From Acanthopleura granulata (Eukaryota; Mollusca; Polyplacophora; Chitonida; Chitonidae), in contig JABBOT010000002.1 in assembly GCA_016165875.1 (NCBI GenBank), positions 18,058,120-18,122,119 on the forward strand: a DNA stretch of 64,000 bases, written 5' to 3'. Shown in pieces: positions 54,714 to 64,000 of the stretch. Each line of letters opens with the position of its first letter. Positions within the stretch are counted from its first letter, which is position 1. The notes beneath the pieces were generated by a model that worked only from the letters and a program-made list of their open reading frames with translations, made no database searches and was not told the origin of the DNA. The translations under genes were made by a program, and so were the position numbers.

Positions 54714-56802
54714 AACCCTAAAATAACGGATTCAACGGAAGATTTTGCTGAGGGCAGATTTGTCCCTTAGCCAAGTCTGTGGTATGATCCCACCCGCGGG
54801 TTTCACCTCGGACCTCCCAATTCCGAGGCGGAATTCTAACCTCTATCTCGAGGTTAGAAATTTAATATGTTCTAACCCGACCAATAAACAGTGCACTGAT
54901 AAAAAGGTATATTTTTTTTCACATTTACTGCACTATAAACTTTTCTCTTTCAAGTCAAAGAGCAAATTATTTTTAGTGAAAAGGCCACAAATTTGTCTCT
55001 TGATTGCTGACTATGATTAACAGTAATTCACCTTGGAACTCAGTTTGATCGTGCTGACTTGACACTGGAATACAGGGGCTGATCTGCCTACCTGATCTCA
55101 GTCTACATGAAAACATGGCACTTTTCTAAAGCAAGAAAGTCGGCATGTAAGCTTTCAGGAATCAAACATAAATAGTGATACAGGATCTAAGCTGCACACA
55201 CGCAAACCGACGTGTTCAATTGTATCTTCTTGTTATTTGTGTCAACAGGGCGTTGTCAATGACTCGCCCTCATACCTTAACTGCATCGTTAACTTTAAGC
55301 TATGGCCTTCGATAAGGCTTCACCACGCGTGTGCCATTTACCACACGCCACTCATTATCAGCTGAAGAATGCCGTCAGTAGTAGGGATCATTTCTCTCAT
55401 TTGTAATTGTAATTGACTGTAAGTTCACTGTAAATTGATGTATAACCCAAATTTCTCATAACTAGTATAAAGTTATTAATCTCGTATTCGTTTACTTACT
55501 TGTTTACTTAAATTGTTGAAAGTGATATTTATTTTGAAGGAGTTTTCTTACAATAAAAATTCGAATTTTTCTGTTATTTGAGATAAAATAGCTTAATAAA
55601 AATAAAATATTTTCATTACACAGGACATTGTCTGATATCTAACCTGACGTGACTATGGTGTTCAGTGTGAAATGAGTTACGGGTTTTCGATTTCGAGGCG
55701 CCAGGATAGTATACTGCCTGACGGCTCGTGATTCCACCAACCGGCTATCAGTGGTTAATTGGTTATAGGTGTTATGCACTTGTCATTCAGAACCTCTGAC
55801 AATCGGTCTCTCAGTTTTGTGTGTAAAGCCTCATAAATGGTATTTTTTTGATTGCTTTTCGTTGCCGAACTGAAGGGTTTTTCGCTTATAGGCCTACACT
55901 GGTGATCAGGTTTGAGAATGGGCTAAACGTAAATACTCGGAGAAAACCCAGCACGACCACAAGTCTAGAACGCACTTCGTGGGTCATGTTGTGGACGTCT
56001 TCTGTTAAATACATCATCTATTTTGTATATGTTGCGAAGGGCAATTTTGGACGTCGAGTTTAATTTTTTTCAAACTCACACTAAGTTATCAGACTTTTCA
56101 GATATCATTTTATAAAACTGAAGAAGTACATCCGATTTGATGCTCAGGTTGCAGTCTTGCAAACGGAAGGATTGGCTGGCCAAGGTAACACACGCACGCA
56201 AATACACACACTCTATCTAAATAAATTCATTGACATAAATATGAAAAGTTATGGGTGAAACATACAAACCGGCCTTATATCTAGAGTTCCTGGAAAATAA
56301 TAATGATAAACCCTTTACTTATTTTTTTATCCCTTAACAAAATATATTTTCCATTTTATATGTGAGATTTTCCCCGTTCCCAACGCTAATCCTTCTGCTG
56401 GACGATACTTCTACACAAATACCAGTAAATACTCCGGAATGAATCAAGTCAACCTATAAATGACAATGTATTTAAAGTATTAAAAGAGTCGAAAAAGTTA
56501 TGAATGGTCAAAAGTACAAATTTAATTGTTTTAATACTACATTGTTGCACATTTCAGAATTTCTTATATAGGTAATTAAAATATTTCAAGGTATAATAAC
56601 TCCCTGTTTAATGAGAGAAAAGTAATGACACGCACGTATAGTTGTTATAAAGACATACTTAGAGGATTTCCTACATATGAAGGTATGATGGCATTTGCAT
56701 ATTTATGCATATAGTAAATATGCAATATATCATCATTTCCATGTGATTACTGGATACTGTTAAGGATACATTGTACTTGGAGCCATCATCAAAATGATTA
56801 CC

Positions 56803-57330
56803 TCACATAGGGTTAAGTGACATATTTTCTGTTACTAGCGGTGCAAGTTTCTCGCCTGCTTTATCACTATGTCGAAGAGCCTCAGGTCTTTCATCTTCTC
56901 GTAGAACACACTTCAAAAAATCAAACTTTTTATCCAGAATTCCGTTACGGAAAACATAATCTGTGAGGTAAGATACGGCGAATATTGTGAATAGACTGCA
57001 CAACATTGCGCATGTTTTGAACGGAAAACGTTGGCCAACGACGTCATCGTATAACGGGTACTTGATGAGGCATGGTATCCCTATGAGAGGCTCGCCGCCC
57101 GTTATTCTCAGGAAGAAGCCCACGAAGTATCCAGCCACACAGCCATAACTGTTAGATACGCGGATCCAAAGGACGCTGACCAGCTGAGGGAAGTTGATGA
57201 CGTAGATGAGATCGGAGCAGAGGAAAAATAATCCGTAGACCGTGGTCACAAGTATTCCGATCAACGTGCCCAGAATTCCGGCGATGATTATTCCTACTCT
57301 CAGAACCCAGATCAACTCTCTGTTGGACGC
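56803..57330 (-). CDS. SLC5A7: SLC5A7 exon 8: last helices and cytoplasmic tail
   Basis: Acceptor TCCATTTTGCAG. Encodes [20 protein letters not shown] and further helices with [20 protein letters not shown] and [15 protein letters not shown], then a ~40-residue tail ending [16 protein letters not shown] and a stop. The tail is shorter than in vertebrates; acidic/dileucine-type endocytic motifs are not evident. No exact AATAAA was seen just downstream. Confidence 0.94.
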   Translation of the reverse strand, partial: ASNRELIWVLRVGIIIAGILGTLIGILVTTVYGLFFLCSDLIYVINFPQLVSVLWIRVSNSYGCVAGYFVGFFLRITGGEPLIGIPCLIKYPLYDDVVGQRFPFKTCAMLCSLFTIFAVSYLTDYVFRNGILDKKFDFLKCVLREDERPEALRHSDKAGEKLAPLVTENMSLNPM

Positions 57331-60300
57331 CTGCAAAATGGAAGTTATATAATGCATGAAAAACGAGAAAAAATCCTCGAGAGAAGGTTAGCACTGACGC
57401 CATTAGCTAGGCTAAATGTCATCAAAATAAATACATTGTCACTAGGGCGAACTTGTTAGTGTTAGTATTCTGAATATACCAAAACTTCGAACTGTAGCAT
57501 ATCACATGTACATAAAATCAGGCTCTAGCAGTAAAAAGTTTTGGTTAAAACGCTGCATTTTATATCAGGTATAGCTCAGGAATTTACACCCACAAAATGA
57601 TAAACGGAATTTGAGGTTAGTCTGAAATGATACACTTAGCACACCTACAGCGATTTTAAAGGTTTCGTACCGGAAACCTAAATTGCATGTAAAGTAGTGT
57701 CATTTTATTTAAAAAAAAAGAAAGGTTCTAACAGTTAAAGTTTGTTTCGCAGAGACCAAAATATTGTCCTTCACAAAAACAACAGCCGTTTACGAAAAAG
57801 TGAAGAGCGTTACACACATTAGGCCTTAAGATGTTCTTCCAGATGTTGTGAGCAAAGACGGAGCTGGTGGACAGTATACAGGAGTCGGCTGAGGACATGA
57901 CAGCGGCTGACACGGCGCCCAGTCCGATCACGGATACAGCCGTGGGGCACAGGTACTGTAAGCCTATAGGTAATATCAGACTCGTCTGTGACTGTCTAAT
58001 CGGTATCTCTCCCGGGTAATCTGTCTGATTCAAATCTGTTGCAACAACCAAATGGCAACAATCATTTTTTTTTCACTATTATCAAACCTTCATTTGGTAC
58101 ATAATCTTTTGTACATATAGGTTACGTTTTGGCAGGAATTACTCTGTGTCTTCCAAAGTTTTGTCTTCTTTCAGGCCACATAGCGGACATACACAGAAAA
58201 CAGACCCTCTTATATTTCCTGCTTTATACGGAAATAGTTCCGGCTATTTTAACCCAAATTTATCACATTTTTCGACCTTGACTTGGGACCATTTACTCAC
58301 CTTTTAGTGGGTGTCATTTTCAGGACTGGCTTTGAGGGTTAGTGCCAGATGAGGTTTGGTGTGTATCCGATGACATTTGCGAGGATGCATACAGATTAAA
58401 TCTTGGTACATATTGCGCCTCACTGTTGTCAAGCTGATAACGCCAGAGCCTTGTTGTGTTTAACGGCTTTGGTTAAACATTTCATCCATCAAGCTCCATC
58501 AACATTTCTACTATTGTCATGTCTCAAGTTGGTTAACAACACGTTAACTGGGTTTGGGGCGTGCAGATTTAGGAACATGGGAAATTAATTGCGATCTGAG
58601 TCCAGACATTCCCTTACCTGCGGCCATAACGGCAGCTCCGATGGCCAAGGGTGGTATAGCCTGTATGGCTGCTGCTATTCCGCCCCCAACTGACGCCCAT
58701 TTTGATATCTGTGGGGTTCTACACGCCAACACACGCTGGAAGTACGTCTGAAAACAGGTAGAATTTATAATTATCTCTCCATAACCAGGGCCATGTTCTA
58801 CAAGACCTTGGCGACACAAATTAAAGATATGTGCTCCAATATTAGTTACTATAAAATTAGTCAATATTATTCTTTTGTAAGAAAGAGTATGATTAGGATG
58901 ATATACATTTAGGTATGCAAAGCGTATTTTGAAAGGCAATTTTGAAAAGATGTCCACAGAATTCAGGGATGAGATCTTGAAATGAGGGACGCACTATTTC
59001 GCCCATGGATGTGTATATGTAATTAAGTTGTTCATATATTCGATTTATCTGTTTGATTGGCTTGTTTACACCGTACTCAAGAATATTTCACTTATAATGC
59101 TGGCATGCATTATGGCGGGAGGAAGCGGGTAGAGCGTGATGAAAACCTACGAAAATCCACAGATTGCTGGCAGGCATACCAGTCGAGAGGAAACCCGACT
59201 GGACCGGATGTGATCTCACAGCTATCACACTGCGGATAGACTGCTGAATCATTGCGCTGTTATAACACACTTACTACTCGGCCATGACGGCCTCAAGCTG
59301 TTTATCGATAGAAATGTTATCACCGGACAGATGATATATTATATGGATAAATAAGTTATAGATTTACATATATATAGATGTTTATAGATGTTACAAGAGT
59401 ATTAGAATTTACATTTAAGTTTTCACATTATTGACGAGTACTCTTGCAGCAACACTGTGCATGCATATATGATATTTGTTTCAAAAGAATGTTCTCATGT
59501 AGCAAAGGTAAAGAAAAAAACATGGCTCCAGTACTGGTCAGCAGCTCTTATACTAAATATCTTATCTTAAACATGCACTAAAGGAGGTCTGTCATCATGT
59601 TTTGTTTTAATTCACGACATCCAAGGCATGCACGACGATCAGGGCAATCACGACACCCAAGGTAACCACGACGCCCAAGGCATTCACCACGCTCCCTGTG
59701 CTTATCAGGACGACCCACCTGCCATGGAATACCCCCCATGATGAGAAGAAGATAGCTGTCCACAAAGAGCCCTATGTCTGCTGTCGACAGCTCGCCTCTC
59801 CACTTGTTAGATATAGTGCTCAGATCAACGGCATCGTTTGTCAAGGCGAAAGGGAAGGCTAGAAACTGAAAAACGTGAGCTTACATTTAATAGGTTATGG
59901 TGCATCAACGTGGAAATTTCTGAATGACGTATAACCTGTTGTTCTGTTACTGCATATCAATGGAATAATAGCATAATAGCATAATAAGTTTCATGTGTGT
60001 TAAAATGATTTATTAAAATAAAACATTGGAAAGCCTTTATTTCAAGCTGGTACTGGCGCTGGTTAAACACTTCTGAGTTAGGCCGCTATTTTGTTTGTTA
60101 GCTACCTATCCGTGGTATTACTGGTGGTCATCATATTCAGTGATTCAGTATTCTTATATACAGTAAAAAACCAGCAGAATAAATAATGGAATCAACTGGA
60201 TTCCAAGCTATCGCACTAGTAACTTCGAAAGCCCAATTGACGATTAAAACAAATAATAACATCATTGTTCTACCACCCCGACCCCTGAATCAATCAGTTA

Positions 60301-63300
60301 TATTTATGAGTGAAAGAGTGAGTGTACAGGTTGCAGAATTCGGACCGCACGGTGTGATATACGGAAGGGACATCTGTCTGGGACAAATGTTTTTGAGAAT
60401 GCAGGTTACAGAATTCAGATTGTGCAGTGTGATTTAAGGCAGGAGCATCTATCTGGGCCAGATTTAGTGAGAATGCAGGTTACAGAAATCGGACTGTAGA
60501 GAAAGATTTACTGAAGGAGCATCTATTTCGGTCAAGTTTAATGAAAATGCAGGTTGCAGAATTCTGACTGTACAGTGAGATTTACGGAAGGAACCTCTAC
60601 CTGGGCCACGTCTGGCTAAAACGTTTAGCGATGACTAAATTTAAAATTCACTCTTTGCGGAGCAGTGTGACAGGCGATACGCTCCATTAGAAATGGAGTT
60701 GGGCCCAAGGATCACCGCTTAACTCAACTTAATCCGTTAATGTTGTACTGAAATCCCCAAGATGTGTTTTGTTGACAAACTCGAACAGGACAGTGACTCA
60801 CCAGCCCTAACGCTATACATATCATCTGTAGGACGTCTGTGTACGCCACAGAGTACAGACCGCCCAGGAAAGTGTACGCCACAGCGATACAGGCAGATAT
60901 AATGATGGACAGGATGGGGTTAAGGTCCAGGATGACGGACAAGGAGGCCCCTGGGGACAGAGAGCGGGATAAATCAGCTACATCACGGTTTGTACACTTT
61001 AGTACATAGAATAGTGTATTTTCGATGTTTTTTACAATATTGTTTACCTTATATACAACATATGTTGTTTTTATTAAGGCTAAGAAATGCTTTTTGGTTC
61101 ACAGACGATAACATACGTATAAGTGTAATGAATTTAATTAGATTTATCCCAAATCAGCGAAGATGGTTTCTCTAAATTATATCGTTTATTATTATCATTT
61201 TATAAATATCTACATCACTTTCATCAGAAACAACGTATAGTCTGCCTATATACACCTATAATGTGGCCCTGTCTTTAGTGTTCTCACACTTAAAATTGAA
61301 TTGTAGGTACGATGGTATGAAATTGAAAAAAACTGAGAATACCAGACAATGATCATACCCAAGGCGGAAAGTATGGAGGCCGTCCAAAATAAATCCCCTA
61401 AGACCTGAGGAATAAACAATAATGCCCCTATTCGCCTTCCATACTTATTCTGGAACGGATCAAACATCGTGACGTAACCAGCACGTCTGACTTTCTCAGC
61501 GAAAAAGAAACCGCCTGCAAATAAAACAAGAGTGCTTTCTTTTTTCATAAATTAAAAGTGGTTTTCACAATAAACAACGTAGTTTTCTTTCTTCTGAGCT
61601 CGGTGACTTCATATAGACTGTCCACAACATCTATGCCGTTGCACAGATTGTATGCCCAAGGGGGGACAATAGTTCCAATCTCTTGTAACGATAATTTCAG
61701 AATGATGCAAAGTTGTCTCCCTTGCAATTTCCTAACAACAAACGTATATGTATGCGCAGCTTGTAATAGCTGAGGAGTGTCAGATGATTGCGTTTTTACA
61801 CATGCGTCCCATGCCACTGGCGGCATAGGTTCATATGAGAAGTAGTACTGTTAATCAGGGTTAAGCAGTTCTGAATCGACCAGATATTACTTCTGGAATT
61901 GTCTGTCTGGCGGACAGTGCAGTAGAGCCACGCCATGGCCAATTACCTGGTCGTCAGCCAGGTTTATTCTGCGCTCACGCAGAACGTTTCATTGCAACGA
62001 TTTGCCGTACAGGACTAGTGTATGGCGTGTTAGATGGGATTCATTGCATGCGAGTACTGCGTGTACTGCTGTGAGACTGGTCAGCCGTTTGGATATGGTT
62101 CTAAGTTTCAAGTTGTTATAATATATCCACAGACTGCACGTTATTTCTTAAGGTGAAAGACAGCGCACTTTCAAAGTTAAGTCTGCCCAAAAGGTTGAGG
62201 AATATTATGTTTATTTCGGTGAAGTATTTTTATAACAGCTATACTATATGACAGTGGAAATCGACATTTGACCATGTTCCCTCGTCTAGCATGAAACGCA
62301 GCCATTCTGTCTAAGCTGTGACGTTATTATTCCAAGCGTGGAACACTCTTATCATCTGAGATTGTAGTAAGCTGCTAGGGTTGTCATTGAAACTTAAGTA
62401 TATAAGTTTATAATATTAAATGATCAAGAAACTTACTCCCGCCACAACACAATTGTCAGGAAATACTTTGCAGTGTTCTTCACACATATGCTTGTTATAA
62501 TTAAAACACATAACATTAAAACAGTATGCTGTCCCTGTGTTATTACATGTTATATTGGCAGTCAACTCAGAACATTTATGTCACAGCTTAGACAGGTAAT
62601 ATCTCCTAGCTCCCTGATTGGTTAATCTCTCATAAGTTTAAAAGCATGGGAGCCTCCAGATTCCAGTCAATAGCAACTCCACTCTTCAAATGAAGATAGT
62701 TCAGCGACGAATTTATACAAATTCAAACAGATTATTGCATTTAGGAGAGAATTTTGTAATCTTTTTAATGAACAGTGCATCGGTCATGAGCTGTTTTTTA
62801 CTTTAAGGTCTTGGTTCTACCAGGTTTCCCCAACGAGGTGGCCTGATCAAAAATGAAGGACGTTTGTCCAGATATATGGCAATAAAAACATACAATTAAT
62901 AACTTACGTTGGTTAATATACCGATACTGATAAAAGGTGCTTAATAAGAGATGTTCAGTTTTTTAAGCTTGCTTCCAACGAAACTATATGTTTGACAAAA
63001 TCATGTATCTTCTCTTCCATCTCCAATGTTTGCTTACCTATGATGAGAGCCAGATTGTATCCTATGGGAGCCTGAGCCCAGATAAATCCCCAATTGTACA
63101 TCATTTCCGCAGTTCCATTAATGAAACCTCCTCCAACCATCGTAGCTACCGGTACACAAAAATTGTAATCGTGATATACATGTAAATAAAGAGCTGTTAA
63201 TGCATAGATATTCATCTTTATGAAGATATTCAACTGGCGACATTAGCGGATAAAATGCTCTGAATGCGGATGTTAATCTGTTCATTCCATTGGTTATTAG

Positions 63301-63635
63301 TCCAAGGCGACAAGATCAACACTGGGCGATGAAATGCCATAGCATTAGTTTATTGATTTCATTTTCACAGGTGAAATATCGTGAAGTACGTCGTAAAGCA
63401 CCAATCAAATAAAAAGAAATAAATCATTTTCACAGCGAAACGAATATTGGCGCATATATATAAACGTACCAGTCAACGTAAAAAATGCTACCAGGGCCCC
63501 CATTTTCCGGTTGGCCAGGAACATCTCGTTGGTGTCCTGAGTTTGTGTGGTCTTCCTGCCAGCAATGATTCCAACCACCAGGATAGCCACATAGAAGACG
63601 ACGACAGCGATCAATCCCGCTACGGAGACAGTCAT
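56803..63635 (-). CDS. SLC5A7: High-affinity choline transporter, Na+/choline symporter (8 coding exons)
   Basis: Eight exons join in frame to 533 residues, slightly shorter than the ~580 of vertebrate CHT1, mainly in the C-terminal tail. Recognised blocks: [18 protein letters not shown] at the start, [86 protein letters not shown] and [10 protein letters not shown]. These are hallmark CHT1 segments within the SLC5 sodium-solute symporter family (LeuT-like fold, ~13 membrane helices). CHT1 takes up choline with Na+ at the plasma membrane; in cholinergic neurons this limits acetylcholine synthesis. SSAD near residues 333-336 lies in the helix contributing Na+ ligands; the next residue pair is SC rather than the vertebrate SS. 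An NQT sequon near residue 288 corresponds to the vertebrate glycosylation loop. Neuronal expression is inferred from the family only. Confidence 0.95.
57818..58035 (-). CDS. SLC5A7: SLC5A7 exon 7: sodium-site helix
   Basis: Acceptor TTGTTGCAACAG, donor CCTAAT|GTGTGT. Encodes DLNQTDYPG (the NQT loop), [20 protein letters not shown] and [20 protein letters not shown]. The last stretch contains the sodium-coordinating helix of SLC5 symporters. Confidence 0.95.
58618..58747 (-). CDS. SLC5A7: SLC5A7 exon 6
   Basis: Acceptor ACCTGTTTTCAG, donor GCAG|GTAAGG. Encodes [20 protein letters not shown], then a Gly/Ala-rich helix [24 protein letters not shown] completes the PWQxYFQRVL motif split across the intron. 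Confidence 0.94.
59045..59265 (-). mobile_element. tRNA-derived SINE, diverged copy in an SLC5A7 intron
   Basis: Plus strand: TGTTTGATTGGCTTGTTTAC, CCGTACTCAAGAATATTTCA, CTGGCATGCATTATGGCGGG, TGCTGGCAGGCATACCAG, GAGAGGAAACCC. The head (ATCATTGCGC) lies at the right end. Confidence 0.75.
59719..59865 (-). CDS. SLC5A7: SLC5A7 exon 5
   Basis: Acceptor CACGTTTTTCAG, donor TGGCAG|GTGGGT, phase 0 at both ends. Encodes [20 protein letters not shown], an extracellular loop, then [18 protein letters not shown], which matches the conserved D-S-x-L-L-L-x-x-G-G-I-P-W-Q. Confidence 0.95.
60318..60615. repeat. ~75-bp minisatellite, four copies, in SLC5A7 intron 4
   Basis: The phrase AATGCAGGTTACAGAATTC (or a close variant) recurs four times. 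Each is followed by GGACTGTACAGTGTGAT, TACGGAAGGAGCATCTA and TCTGGGCCAGATT. Copies are diverged but co-linear. Confidence 0.85.
60802..60950 (-). CDS. SLC5A7: SLC5A7 exon 4
   Basis: Acceptor CTCTCTGTCCCCAG, donor GGGCTG|GTGAGT, leaving phase 0. Encodes [20 protein letters not shown], then [20 protein letters not shown]. The [11 protein letters not shown] block is a strong SLC5 signature. Confidence 0.95.
61359..61514 (-). CDS. SLC5A7: SLC5A7 exon 3
   Basis: Acceptor TTTTATTTGCAG, donor TTGG|GTATGA. Encodes [20 protein letters not shown], then [20 protein letters not shown] and SILSALG. Matches the third and fourth helices and the connecting loop of CHT1. Confidence 0.95.
61545..62060. other. 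SLC5A7 intron 2 segment, possibly repeat-derived
   Basis: A 93-codon minus-strand frame (61545-61826) contains [19 protein letters not shown]. The DNA has AAGGGAGACAACTTTGCATC, a motif I associate with dispersed mollusc repeats. No domain is recognised and the frame runs into the acceptor of exon 3. Confidence 0.25.
63038..63145 (-). CDS. SLC5A7: SLC5A7 exon 2: substrate-site region
   Basis: Acceptor GTGTACCGGTAG, donor ATAG|GTAAGC. Encodes [20 protein letters not shown], then [14 protein letters not shown]. The GGGxINGTAE block after helix 2 is conserved in choline transporters. Confidence 0.95.
63370..63425 (+). mobile_element. SINE 3' end fragment beside SLC5A7 exon 1
   Basis: GTGAAATATCGTGAAGTACG, TCGTAAAGCACCAATCAAAT followed by AAAAAGAAATAAA, the 3' end and tail of the same SINE. 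About 45 bp after the exon 1 donor in transcript direction. Confidence 0.75.
63470..63635 (-). CDS. SLC5A7: SLC5A7 exon 1 (coding): first membrane helix
   Basis: The ATG at 63635 gives [20 protein letters not shown], aligning with the vertebrate CHT1 start. An acceptor-like TTTAACCTGTTGGCAG just upstream (exon from about 63637) suggests a 5' UTR exon further right. Ends at donor GACTG|GTACGT, phase 1. The loop [19 protein letters not shown] precedes helix 2. Confidence 0.9.
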
Positions 63636-64000
63636 CTCTGCCAACAGGTTAAACGCAGTGATATTAGGAATCCAGCAGCATTTATAAAGTAAAGTTCAGG
63701 GAAATTTGCCACTTATGGTAAACATTCTCGAGTCCTATCACTAATGTCGCCGCCAAAAATCATGGCGCTACATACAGGACATGGTCTTGGTTACAAGGAA
63801 TACAACTGGGGTGTTTTGGACACAAAAACTGTCCAGTATATCAACCTGAATACTTGTTTGCATGACACGAAAACAGTCTAGGAGCTTCATCGTTTAAATC
63901 ATTGTGAACCAAAATTTTGTTTCATTCTTATTGGAGTTTATCACATCAACTCTCTTCAGATCCGGTAAATGTGCGGTCCAGTATAATAAGTCTGAAAAAA

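Larger units (their letters stand above)
40165..56802. other. 16.6-kb interval between the two genes, no gene supported
   Basis: No reading frame longer than ~107 codons, no recognisable protein domain and no chain of splice-compatible exons on either strand. Both flanking genes point left, so this interval should contain the promoter and non-coding first exon of the mucin, but no element can be placed. Nothing specific is seen in 40.2-42.5, 44.0-47.2, 50.3-52.7 and 55.0-56.8 kb. Repeats in the rest are listed separately. Confidence 0.55.

Noticed and set aside
63405..63644. Start of the choline transporter at an upstream TTG (63644)
   Set aside because: TTG is not expected as a start here. 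The ATG at 63635 gives the family-typical N-terminus, and the TTG overlaps the pyrimidine-AG of a likely acceptor.

Overview
This is nuclear DNA of an invertebrate animal. It is AT-rich, with short phase-matched exons, GT-AG introns of about 0.25 to 4 kb, no bacterial operons, and one 13-N assembly gap at 26298-26310. Many copies of a tRNA-derived SINE of the kind scattered through mollusc and other lophotrochozoan genomes, plus a second common SINE-like element, suggest a marine lophotrochozoan, probably a mollusc (a brachiopod or relative is possible). The species cannot be named from the sequence.

Both recognisable gene loci are on the minus strand, so the layout reads right to left. At 63.6-56.8 kb is a complete eight-exon gene for a high-affinity choline transporter (CHT1/SLC5A7 family), 533 codons from the proposed ATG, with every splice phase matching. 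A 16.6-kb stretch (56.8-40.2 kb) follows with no gene I can support, only tandem repeats, SINE remnants and short inverted repeats. At 40145-32076 is one uninterrupted 2689-codon reading frame: a signal peptide, about 55 copies of a 16-residue Thr-rich repeat, an irregular Thr-rich spacer that itself is duplicated, then a long array of 7-residue Thr/Pro repeats. It is a mucin domain.

From 26.1 kb to the left edge, 22 exons read as one chain. They encode the C-terminal half of a von Willebrand D-like domain and its downstream region, a cadherin/Ig-like beta module, 17 EGF-like modules (ten with a calcium-binding-type N-terminus) and a SEA domain with a GSLIV motif. The gene runs off the left edge, where a membrane anchor would be expected. 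The order mucin repeat - VWD - EGF resembles MUC4-type membrane mucins and the mucin-like proteins of invertebrate skeletal matrices. I infer, without proof, that the Thr-rich frame is the N-terminal part of this gene. NIDO, AMOP and the N-terminal half of VWD were not found between 26.1 and 32.1 kb, and the splice phases do not join directly.

Most notable: (1) the EGF exons form a five-exon module (cbEGF, cbEGF, non-canonical EGF, cbEGF, double EGF) repeated 2.6 times; (2) the 3' end of one EGF exon, with its splice donor, is amplified as about 12 further copies in the adjoining intron; (3) the mucin domain has nested repeats of 48 nt, 21 nt and a higher-order unit.
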